Assembly: GCA_029641185.1 (NCBI GenBank)
Contig: JAPWGK010000001.1
Span: 3,360,501-3,424,500, forward strand
Direction: 5' to 3'
DNA length: 64,000 nt
From: Pseudofabraea citricarpa
Taxonomy: Eukaryota; Ascomycota; Leotiomycetes; Helotiales; Dermateaceae
Shown: positions 36,808-46,450 of the stretch, one piece after another
Position numbering within the stretch: position 1 is the stretch's first letter
Layout: each line of letters starts with the position of its first letter
Made by a program: the position numbers and the translations under genes
Notes under the pieces: generated by a model
The model's input: only the letters and a program-made list of their open reading frames with translations
Databases searched by the model: none
What the model was told of the DNA's origin: nothing

Positions 36808-37372
36808 GGCGAGATTATTACAGCGTGTCCGCTCCGGCGTGAGAGTGGGCTTGAAGAACTGGAAGGGAAGGATCCTCTTGCTTCTTGGAAATACACCGAC
36901 GACGGATGATTATGTGTTGACCTTCACCCTCCTGCTCTTCTTCTCTGAGATATGCAAATTCGACATGGTTGTCTGAGGTAAGATTGGAATTGACATTCGC
37001 TCTCTCCTCGAGCAAGTAGTTCGAGAACCGCCTTCGGTTTTCACATTGCAGTCCTCAGCTCGTCCAATGACCGAGAGAGGCATCCAATGGTTGAAGAGGG
37101 TGCATGAGAGACAAATGTTCAACACAGTCTCATTGTTTATATCAGCGAGGCGATGATGTAGTCATTTTGCACGTTTTTCCAGTTCTTTTGATGCTAGTGC
37201 GAGCATCTCGAAGGCAGGAAGGAATGTTGCAACTGCTCGTTTTGGAAGAAAACATGTCTGAAGCCAGGCCGATCATTGTTTTGTACACATCAGAACCCGA
37301 GGACTTAACTGTCCTGGGGGCACAGGATCATTTTCTTGCGATCCATCACCCATCACCCAGCACCAAAAAATC

Positions 37373-39339
37373 ATGCCCTACGACTCGGTGCTCGAGCGGC
37401 AGTTGGCCCAGTTGAGCCATTTCAACAAGATGCTCGCTAGGCTGGACAAAGAAATGATGTCGATGAGTAGGGAGCAAGTGCAGAGATCTACAACGGCGGC
37501 GCTGGAAGCTGAAAAGACGGAGTTCGATAAGGTGGGCGAGGATGTGATCAGGGTATGCTGACCTCCGCTAGCATAAGGTGCTACTGACACCTGACGTGCA
37601 GGCACTTGGCGCAGTTGAATCTTCTACCTTCCGAAATATTGCTAAATCATCAGTCGATGTTCGAAACCACATCGACGGCATTGGTAATGCTCTTGTGAAC
37701 GCTACCAATGACCTTAACAAAGCATGGGCCAAGCATTCTGAGGGGGAGCAGGAGTTTCGACAAGACAAGGCATACACAAGACGGAGAGTAATCAGATTAA
37801 CACGTCAGGTAAACCTCATGGCCTCCCGTAATCGGTCCATACTCACAGCTATCAGGAGATTTGGGATGAGAAGTGTCGTATAGTTGATGGCGAAGATGCG
37901 ATAAGAGACCGAGAGATTGCCGAATGGGAGCAACAATGTGAAGGGTTTGAGGAGGCCAGTCGGTCACTGGTGATGGACGAGGAAAGGAGTATAGTACTTA
38001 CACCAGCCAAGAAGACCAGAAGCAACCATGTCTCCATGATAGATCCGGCAACCCCACCACAATCCCCTAGATCAGTCGAGATATTATCAGATATCGGAGC
38101 AGAAATTTCTAGACTTGAAGCAGATCATGAAGCAGCGGCCAGGATTCTGGAAGCAGAACAAGAAGCACGTGCTGCCGCAGCATCAAGGATCGAAAGTCTG
38201 GAGGGCCAGATCAGCCTGCTTGAGCAGACTCTTGCTTCGACAAATCAAGAGCTGCAGTCTCTCAAAACAGAGAAGGCACAAGCCAGATCCTTGAAGAGGA
38301 GAAGACAAACCAGATCCGATGGAGATCTTGCTACGAGAGCTTCGACCGGTCAGCAATTGAGACTTGCCGAGCTCAAAGCTACGGAAGAGATCCCAGACGC
38401 AGCAGGTTATGTTGTGATAGCAGCATATGTGAAGGAGATTCAAGCCGTCGCTGCTGAACTTACGAAGGAAAAAGAAGAGCACGCAGTTACAATTGCTCGA
38501 CTCCTGGAGCTTCAAGAATTCCTCAAGTTACGGGAATCGTCGATAGAGCCTGGAGAACTCAAAAAGTACATGAAGAAGCTAAGGTCATCAAAGAGTGGAC
38601 GCAGCACTACCCACACACAGAAAGACCTCGATGAAACTATAAAGGCCTTGTCCATCGAGAAGGAGGAACATGCTGTGACAAACGCAAAACTGAAGAGCGT
38701 CGAAGAGCAGATGAAGCTTCAAGAGCCATTGGTTGATGTTGGGAGAAGAGTGCGACGAAAATTCCTCGAAAATTCTAAGCGAGTCTTTGTCAATGGCGGC
38801 ATGGTGGACATTCGCGGCCAGGTTGATCTCCAAGTGATCAAGGCTGGAGGAGAAGCAGGTAAATCCAATAAAAATGAGATAGGTGCAGATGCTGACGAAC
38901 CCAAGCTTATCAAGGCGATGCTCAAGCTGATGCTGCTTTGTTTTCGTTGGGTTTTCTTGACCCATCTGAGGACAAGGCCCTCTTCGAAGACTTGTATGCC
39001 TGTCCTGTACTTGTGCCGCCGAGCAGGGCTCTGAATTACCCCAAACTCACCGAGATGTTTAACATGCGAGCCACTATGGGATACTGCTCGTCGTTTACTG
39101 ATTACACGTTAAGTGTAAAAGACGATGCTCGCTTCCAACTACTCGAGCACGAGTGCATTTCGATCCTCTCTGGGATCCAGAGAAGCTCCACAGGAACAGA
39201 TGATAGCGTGATTACCAAAGAAAGCACCAAGAGAGCCTTCGAGGCGAACCCGGAAGTCAGGGCAAAATTAGAGGAGATGAGAGGCATTGTCCAGCATATC
39301 CTTAGATTGGAGAGAGCACGAAGCAAGATTCACTTTTGA
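37373..39339 (+). CDS. Coiled-coil protein, paralogue A (C-terminal EPLxxVG motif family)
   Basis: Unknown protein of 604 residues in four exons: 37373-37552, 37602-37808, 37856-38858 and 38915-39339. Introns of 49, 47 and 56 bp all restore the frame; the last has a GCTGAC branch site and ends TATCAAG. The N-terminal part is helical and hydrophilic (VLERQLAQLSHFNKMLARLD). A long coiled coil, about residues 190-420, has EVEAD-like heptads (EISRLEADHEAAARILEAEQ). The C-terminus starts with QEPLVDVGRRVRRKFL (418-433) and continues AGGEAGDAQADAALFSLGF, then ALFEDLYACP and an extra 130-residue tail. The motif order matches the genes at 51999 and 58167, but the Asn and His of their GNxAAH motif are replaced here. 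No membrane segment or enzyme motif is visible. Function unknown. Confidence 0.82.
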
Positions 39340-40847
39340 GGAGTTAGTTGGCTTAGGAGTTATTTATACAAGCATAATTATTAGACATTACGTACGAGGT
39401 TGGTGGATTTCGGGATTTGGTGTGACGTTCGGCGACTCGGGATCTGATACTCCTGTGTCTTCATAATACCTACCTAGTTTACTGAACCGAAGCATTTTTT
39501 CTTTGTGCAAGGAGTCAGTCGCCGTTTGAATGGTGATCCAGGAGGTTCTTCTGCTGTTCCTGACATCTGAGCTTCATCGCTTACAGACGAAGGTATGCTC
39601 TTGACTTGAATTGCCGACCTCATCCCGATGCCCAAGCATTCAGTGTTTGAACTTGAGTATATGTAAACGAGAACGAAAGAAACAGAAAATGGGCGACTAA
39701 ACTTTGAATCACCCATTTTATTTTCGGTGGCTGAGCGGAACTGATCGATGAAAGAAATTCGAAGGACAAATATGAGAGAGAATGCTGTGAAACAACTGGA
39801 CTAGAATAATATCACTTGAACATTAATCTCTATCGCAAACTCGATCGTTCGACAATGCTAGTATTATAAGGGCCATTTAGTAAATGGTGGGGCCAATTCC
39901 TGGGCACAGGGCTCCGACCTATTAATTGTTATGCTGTGCGTCGCATTCGCTGGCGACATCGCATTCGGAACGATCTCTCTAAAGCTCGAGACGAGCCGGA
40001 TAAAGGATGATTTTAGAGATCTTTTGTAGGAGAATCCAGACAATAGAGGAGGTGATAGGTTACAATAGGGTAAGCTCAAATCCACGAAAACCGCAGATTG
40101 AAGGCATGGATGCAAGCTGCGAAAGATAACGGCGTCATTAATAGAAAGAGCCTGTTGGAGTAGATGTAGAAGAGCTTGGGAGAATGGCGAGTCAAAATAG
40201 ATAAAGGTGATAAAGAGTTGATCTCTTCCTATCTCATACATGTTCCATGGGTTTGTTGGGAGCAATCCGACGCCAATCTTCTCTCCTGCAAGGCTTGACT
40301 GGCTTTGTACAGTCGGTGATGCTTCCGCGCCTAGAATGTCATGCTGCATAAATGTTACTCGCACTCGCGTTGTATGACCATTAAGTGGCGCTCAACGGCG
40401 CACTCATCAAATGCTTATATGGAGTATTCAACATCCAGAATATATGCGGTGAACAACAATCAGTCAGTCTCGTACGGTATGAGCGTCATTGGCGGCAAAT
40501 AGTGTGGTGTCGTCGGACGTTTTCTCTTTCTGTCTACCCCACATTGCTTCTCTTTATTCCCAGGAGTCCATTAACGGGATTCGGACCAAGTGGATATACA
40601 CATTGGGGACATTGGCCAGTTGCAAGCCACGCTTTTGTGCTTATATTCCCAAAGCCGCTCGAAATTCGGGGATCACTTTTTACGCTACCGCTCCGCTGAG
40701 ATCCCACCTCGGCCGGCCGCACCATTTTGTGGCAGAACTTCTTCTGCGACATCCGTTCCTCTTCCTTCACAACTTATTTCCTTTCACGCAACCAACCACT
40801 TTCCAAAAACACTGTTCCAATCCAACTCACCCGCCGCAATCGCAATC
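39340..40847. other. Intergenic region upstream of 5-aminolevulinate synthase
   Basis: No supportable gene. The right part is the promoter of the haem-biosynthesis gene. It contains several ATTGG (CCAAT on the minus strand) pentamers, listed separately, and CT-rich leader sequence just before the start codon. Confidence 0.5.
40488..40615 (-). promoter_or_regulatory. CCAAT-box cluster upstream of 5-aminolevulinate synthase
   Basis: Three ATTGG pentamers lie at 40488-40492, 40602-40606 and 40611-40615, 233-360 bases before the start codon. The fungal HAP/CBC complex binds CCAAT and regulates haem and iron genes, so binding here is plausible. The motif is short, so this is inference. Confidence 0.3.
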
Positions 40848-42737
40848 ATGGACGCAGCTCTTCGTCAGTCGAAGGCTATGTGTCCCTTCATGATGAAGGC
40901 ATCACCAGCTACGCTTCGATCGCTTTCCACTTCGACTCGTCCCCACGCCTCTCCGGGTGGTGGCAGCATGTCCAACTTGCAGACAATTGCTCGTCGCTGC
41001 CCCATCATGGGAAAGGCTCTCGCTATCCAGACCGCAAAAAGCAGCAAAATTGGTCTTGGTGGCGTTGCTGCTCTGGGTGCCATTCGAGCATTCTCTGGCA
41101 AAGTGAACTCTGGCAAGGCCAGGCTTCACACCAGCCGCTCCCACGAGGCCAGAGCAGTCGAGACTCCTATTTTCGGCCATGATAAAGGTACGTGGATATT
41201 ATCCCACTCTGATGAGGGGAAGAACAGTGCGGCTGACACTCAGACCATAGCCGCGTATCCTGCGAAGCCAAACCGGACCGCCCGGCACGATGCAGCGAAA
41301 TTCGATTACGAGGGTTTCTATAGTGCCGAACTCGATAAGAAACACAAGGACAAGTCCTACCGCTATTTCAACAACATCAATCGCTTGGCCAAGGAATTCC
41401 CCCGCGCTCACACCGACGATAAGAGTGAGCGGGTCACTGTTTGGTGCTCCAATGATTATCTTGGCATGGGTCGTAACCCTCAAGTCTTGAAGACTATGCA
41501 TGATGCCTTAGAGGAATACGGTGCTGGTGCTGGCGGAACCAGAAATATTTCTGGTCACAATCAACATGCTGTTGGGCTCGAAGACACGATTGCCAAGCTT
41601 CACTCCAAGGATGCTGCGTTGGTCTTCTCATCTTGCTACGTTGCAAACGACGCTACTTTAGCGACCTTGGGTAGCAAATTACCAGATTGTGTCATTCTCT
41701 CTGATAGTCTCAATCATGCCTCGATGATTCAGGGTATCAGACACTCTGGTGCGAAGAAGTTGGTGTTCAAGCACAATGATCTTGCTGATCTTGAGGCAAA
41801 GTTGGCATCACTCCCAACCCATGTCCCGAAAATTATTGCTTTTGAGTCTGTCTACAGCATGTGCGGCTCAATCGGCCCAATTGAAGGAATCTGTGATCTC
41901 GCCGAGAAATACGGAGCGATCACCTTTTTGGATGAAGTCCATGCTGTTGGCATGTATGGACCACACGGTGCCGGTGTTGCAGAGCATTTGGATTATGAAG
42001 CACATCTGGCTGGACGCCCCAAAGGGACGATCCAAGACCGTATTGACATTATTACTGGAACTCTCGGAAAAGCCTACGGTTGCGTTGGTGGTTATATCGC
42101 TGGCAGCACCAAAATGGTTGACACAATCCGATCTCTCGCCCCTGGGTTTATCTTTACTACCTCTCTCCCTCCTGCTACTATGGCAGGCGCCCAAACAGCC
42201 ATTGAATATCAAATGGAGTATCAAGGCGACCGTCGTCTCCAACAGCTGCACACTCGCGCTGTGAAGGACGCATTGGCTGACCGCGACATCCCGGTCATTC
42301 CTAATCCATCCCACATTATCCCTGTGCTCGTAGGTAATGCAGAACTTGCCAAGAAGGCATCTGATCTCCTACTCGAGAAACACGATATTTACGTCCAATC
42401 TATCAACTATCCTACTGTGCCTGTCGGCCAAGAACGCCTCCGTATCACGCCTACCCCAGGTCATACCCGCGAGTTCCGTGACCAGCTTGTTGAGGCTGTT
42501 GATTCAGTCTTCATCGAGCTAGGTATTAAGCGCACGAGCGAATGGGCTGCTGAAGGTGGTTTCATCGGTGTTGGTGAAGCCAACAAAGAAGCCGTGGAAC
42601 CAATCTGGACCGATTCACAACTCGGCATTGACGAGGTTGTCAAAGAGATGAAGGCTGGCGGGCCCGTTGGTGTCATGGAGGCTTTGCTTGAACGCGAGAC
42701 CAAAGCGACCGCTCAGGCCGTTGGTGCTGCTGCTTAA
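40848..42737 (+). CDS. hemA: 5-aminolevulinate synthase, mitochondrial
   Basis: Condenses glycine with succinyl-CoA in the mitochondrial matrix, the first step of haem synthesis, using PLP. Exons 40848-41187 and 41251-42737 give 608 residues. The intron (gtacgt, branch-like ggctgaca, end atag) is 63 nt and open in frame. The N-terminus is an Arg/Ser-rich mitochondrial presequence with two Cys-Pro haem-regulatory motifs, MCPFM (C12) and RCPIM (C51). The catalytic fold begins near [17 protein letters not shown]. Landmarks: [64 protein letters not shown], and the PLP lysine in TGTLGKAYG (about K387). The end is AVGAAA. Length and motif order are normal for fungal ALAS. An open frame upstream to 40590 is probably 5' UTR. 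Confidence 0.96.
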   Translation: MDAALRQSKAMCPFMMKASPATLRSLSTSTRPHASPGGGSMSNLQTIARRCPIMGKALAIQTAKSSKIGLGGVAALGAIRAFSGKVNSGKARLHTSRSHEARAVETPIFGHDKGTWILSHSDEGKNSAADTQTIAAYPAKPNRTARHDAAKFDYEGFYSAELDKKHKDKSYRYFNNINRLAKEFPRAHTDDKSERVTVWCSNDYLGMGRNPQVLKTMHDALEEYGAGAGGTRNISGHNQHAVGLEDTIAKLHSKDAALVFSSCYVANDATLATLGSKLPDCVILSDSLNHASMIQGIRHSGAKKLVFKHNDLADLEAKLASLPTHVPKIIAFESVYSMCGSIGPIEGICDLAEKYGAITFLDEVHAVGMYGPHGAGVAEHLDYEAHLAGRPKGTIQDRIDIITGTLGKAYGCVGGYIAGSTKMVDTIRSLAPGFIFTTSLPPATMAGAQTAIEYQMEYQGDRRLQQLHTRAVKDALADRDIPVIPNPSHIIPVLVGNAELAKKASDLLLEKHDIYVQSINYPTVPVGQERLRITPTPGHTREFRDQLVEAVDSVFIELGIKRTSEWAAEGGFIGVGEANKEAVEPIWTDSQLGIDEVVKEMKAGGPVGVMEALLERETKATAQAVGAAA

Positions 42738-43610
42738 TTGCAACATGCACCATCAGGCTTTCTTAAGCACATTGCTGCTTCTGATAAACGAAGAGGCTCA
42801 TCGGACCCAAAACCACACTCTTTCGAGCAGGACTATGATGATATGATTTAGGATGAGATTTCTGCCCCTGGCTAGAATCTTTATAACTTATTTAAATGAG
42901 ATCTTTTTTGATCCTTTACCTCTTGGCTACCAATTGAATGTGAACGTGATCTTTTCTGGATATTTCGAACTTACAGCACTTGAAGATTTGGGTAGGATAT
43001 ATGGTTAGCGGAGCCTGTCATCTCGATTATCAAGATGTTGCTCTCCTTACACTAGTATTCTGCTGAGTGTCGATAGAAAGAGGGAAGGAGGGGTTGCTCT
43101 GCAAGGAGAGAAAGGCTACTTTGCGTGGTCCTCCGGCTTAGAACCACTCTTCTGGTTTACATACAACATAGGTTTTTATAGCAACTAATGAATTGGTTAT
43201 AAAATAACAAGGTGAGATTGGGTAGGGGTAGAACTACTTAATTGATCGCTTACTTTGCCTTACGTTACAGGCTTGACTTGGTTTTATGTAAATGATGATA
43301 TAAGATCAAGCTTTAGAAGTCTAGTTCGTTACATTACGTGTTTTTGGGGCCTACTTGTTTTATTGAAGTTGATGAAGTGACTTGATTGGGTTTCGTTGCA
43401 CGACGGACTTTTTAGGATCTACCAACCTTTCTCTCTACTAGTCAGTCAAATGAACCGGATCTAGTGGGATTATAATTGATAGACTAAGCCTTGCCTACTT
43501 AAGCCAAGTGCCAAGCTATAGTGTTCGTATAAATAGGAACTAGGGATCCGTCATGCAGCGAAAGAGCATACGTACACACGTGAGGGAACTGAACTGTGAG
43601 GACTGCAGAT

Positions 43611-43930
43611 TTCTGTTGCACGTCTGACCTCGTATAAGCGAGAATTTCAACATGTATGCGGACTTCGTATAAGCGACGAATTCACTCTCTATAAGAATAG
43701 CATTGGGTTTGTTGCACGTCTGACCGTGTATAAGCGAGGATCGATCTCTATAAGAATGAAATTGGTTTTGTTGCACGTCTGACCTCGTATAAGCGAGGAT
43801 TTCATTCTCTATAAGGGATATATGGACTTTGTATAAGCGAAGAATTCACTCTCTATAAGAATGGAATCGGTTTTGTTGCATGTCGGGGCTTGTATAAGCG
43901 AGGATTCCAACCTCCATGGGAATCGAATTG
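43611..43930 (+). repeat. Degenerate ~60-bp tandem repeat containing GTATAAGCGAGG
   Basis: GTATAAGCGA occurs at 43632, 43667, 43727, 43787, 43831 and 43892, spacings 35, 60, 60, 44 and 61. Between these come CTCTATAAG and the TTTTGTTGCACGTCTGACC motif, so full units are about 60 bases and two are shortened. CTCG-TATAAG-CGAG can form a small hairpin. Not coding. Confidence 0.8.
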
Positions 43931-43932
43931 GG

Positions 43933-44034
43933 TTTGTTGCACGCTGGACTATTTTCACCTTACCCGGTTGAGGCAGGTGGAGGGGTTTGAGAGTATATGA
44001 AAATAGATCCTGAATAGTCCGTAGTGCAACGAAG
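43933..44034. mobile_element. Possible foldback/MITE relic bounded by inverted GTTGCAC...GGACTATT ends
   Basis: The left end reads GTTGCACGCTGGACTATTTT and the reverse complement of the right end reads GTTGCACTACGGACTATTCA. The two imperfect arms enclose about 60 bases, 102 bp in total. No target-site duplication is clear and no protein is encoded. It could be two copies of the dispersed motif that happen to face each other. Confidence 0.35.
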
Positions 44035-45554
44035 TCTTTCCAGGTTATATATACACGTGAAAGTACTGGCTTGTAAAAGAGAGTCGAAATTTCATTATAT
44101 TACGGACTGTTCCCACCTTGCCCGAATAAGACAGTGATTATATAGCTGATTGGGTTCCACAGGTACTTTCTACTAATCTCAGAGTGATATTAAGTACGCC
44201 GGGTCACCTCTAAAACCGTGCTGTGGCATTTATCCTTTTGAATCTGGACATTTACCCAATTTGTATCCTGGTCTTTCACATCAATCCTTTTCCGATGCAA
44301 GAGACAACTCCCCTTCGAGAGGAATTGTCTGGTTATTTGTTAAACTGATATGTATGTAATAGTCTCAGTGATCTCATAGTCTTCTACAGAGATACTGAAG
44401 CTACTCCGCGTCGCTTGGTTCTTATTACTAAGCGAGCAGCGAGGTATAATTTGTCCACGGGGCACGAGGGGGATCTTAAGCTATCTCAGATGTGCTTAGC
44501 CTTTTAAAGCAACAAAAATATGTCCCCGGTAGTCTTCACGTAATAACCGACAGCTAGAAATAACACCATATCAAGGCGGCAGTGGCACTGCTTGCTGTCG
44601 TCAGCGAAGGCAAAACACCCTTGCCCACGAAGAACAACAAGCTTTTTCTTGTTAGCCAAGGATGTTTACCCCGATGGCCAAGAGCAAGAACAAGAAAGCT
44701 GTCTGTTCTTGTTGGCCAACAATGACAACAAGAATAGGCTAGTTGATGCACTAAGACAGGATCATATTATTGGCCCCCAACAGCGTGCGACATGCAACAA
44801 AGCCCCCAGCTAGCTTGCCATTCCTTACATTAGCTTACCATGCAGATCTCTGGGTCGTACAAATGCACAGGATGATCTGATAGATGTATCTTCGATTTCA
44901 TTTGCCAAGAATCCTGGGAGAGCCCACCCCCTCGCTAAAGACATCGAGGAGCTCTGTCTCTCTCTGCCTTGTACACATATATGTAACTTCACTATTAACG
45001 GGGCTTATTGATGAGATATCTAATATTGTGTCTTTACTTACGGATACATTTGAAGATGAAGTATGATCCTATAAGAGCTTCGATTTGACTCATCTTTCTG
45101 TACCTACAAGTCATACAAGGAGGAGAATAACAACACCAACTCACATAAACGTAACACGTACCACCACCTATAAACACCTATAAAAGCACAATACCAACCA
45201 GATACTTAAAAACATGTGACTTCACAGAAGTTTTGTTGCATGACGGACCAATTTTTGATTTGGACGAAATACGCGCTGAAAAGGAGGCCCAGGTTGCCCA
45301 TATACCACGTGACAGTATAAAACGACAACAAAGTTCGATGCATTACGGACCAATTTCAACTTTGTGAAGTCCCCGCTGAATTCCAGGTGGCTTCATATGA
45401 TAGAATTTAGTCAGACGAAAAGAACTGTCTCGTTGCATGACAGGCCCATCCCCTTTCCTCGAAACACGCTCTGAGAATCAAATCTCTCAAGTATCACCCA
45501 TAATCAATCATCCATAATCACACGGCACCAATATTCTCGAGTTTGTTACAACCG

Positions 45555-45582
45555 CCTCCCTCTCCCTCTCCCTCTCCCTCTC
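45555..45582. repeat. CCCTCT hexanucleotide microsatellite
   Basis: About four and a half CCCTCT units, then CT-rich sequence to 45600. Confidence 0.85.
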
Positions 45583-46450
45583 CTCCCTCCCCTCTCTCTC
45601 ATTTCCGTAAACAATCACATGACCTCTAACAAAAGGGGGTAATTTTGTTGCACACCTGCACGAATTGCCAGGACGCCAGGTCAAGAAGCAAATCGCCATG
45701 ATCGGCAAAAGTCACGTGTTGAACACACACCTCCAACGGATGCCAAGACGAACCAGAGAATCAAAAAAACATTTTGTTGCACGTCTGACTTTTGTTCTGT
45801 CGTCGCCATATTCGACAAGAACTTTGTCGATCAGTCGGTAAGTCAGCCAATCAGGAGCCAGCCACATGAGAATCGGACGAGTGTTGATGCTTGAATTATG
45901 TATGCGATATTTGGAAAGAACTATGATGTGATGGGTTGAAGAGATACTATTCGGAACAGAGAGTAAGCCAAAGGAATACGTGGTTCTGGGAAGGGTGTTT
46001 TTATGTTGGGAGATGGATGTATCGTAACCCGACAGGTTGGGTGATAGCTTTTTACCAGAAGAGATACCAAAGTCCAACCTGAATATGGTGACTTGAATAG
46101 ATAGAAACAGTATATGATGTAATCAAAGAATAGATAGGATAAGAAATCCGATGATTGAACCGTACAGATAGATCTTATTTATGGTATCCTAAGCTAGTAA
46201 TCCAGTATGGATATGAGACCCCCATTGATATTGTCTGCAAGCAAACTGGTATATACGCCTGCCCAGCAGTTTCGCCATGTTCTCCGAAGAAAGAAAAAGA
46301 AAACGCCTGCCGAGCCATTCAAGGCCACTCATCCATTCCCCAATGCCTACTCTATCAAGCAATTTAAGCTTAAAAGGGGGAAGAAAAAAAAAAAGCTAGA
46401 CGCTTCCAGACAAGACTCCATTGATCATATGCCGGCAATTATATATAGTC

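Larger units (their letters stand above)
28242..37372. other. Long intergenic region, no supportable protein gene
   Basis: About 9.1 kb with only short, mutually overlapping open frames. The longest (28242-29060, 272 codons) is Ser/Pro/His-rich because the DNA is a CT/CAC-rich tract, and a comparable shadow frame exists beside it. Contents include a poly-C run at 32249-32260, the inverted repeat at 29581-29601, two reverse copies of the TTGTTGCACA motif at 36299-36312 and 36501-36514, and a 7-bp tandem array at 36738-36807. Non-coding RNA or regulatory sequence cannot be excluded. Confidence 0.45.
43391..45794. repeat. Dispersed TTTTGTTGCAYGWCTGAC-like motif, about a dozen copies
   Basis: Copies on the + strand start at 43391, 43611, 43708, 43766, 43871, 43933, 45231, 45332, 45431, 45643 and 45773; one on the minus strand ends at 44034. 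A degenerate relative without GTTGCA (ACGGACTGTTCCCACC) is at 44102. Core: TTTYGTTGCAYG followed by A/T-C-K-GAC. Flanks differ between most copies, so this is a dispersed short repeat and not a simple satellite. Related TTGTTGCACATCTG copies occur at 22308, 36312 (minus) and 36514 (minus). Confidence 0.8.
42738..46450. other. Repeat-rich, AT-rich intergenic region
   Basis: Holds the 3' UTR of the ALAS gene and no supportable coding sequence. It has a roughly 60-bp tandem repeat (43611-43930), many copies of a GTTGCA-containing motif (43391-45794) and a CCCTCT array (about 45555-45582). The open frames inside are made of these repeats. It is probably a graveyard of short mobile or satellite sequence. 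Confidence 0.6.

Noticed and set aside
36130..36896. Minus-strand frames with Ser/Thr/Cys-rich products
   Set aside because: They cross the GTTGGAT array, which reads as repeated peptides, and show no domain.
40590..40847. Upstream extension of the ALAS frame
   Set aside because: The frame is open by chance; the expected mitochondrial presequence with Cys-Pro motifs begins at 40848 in a good start context.
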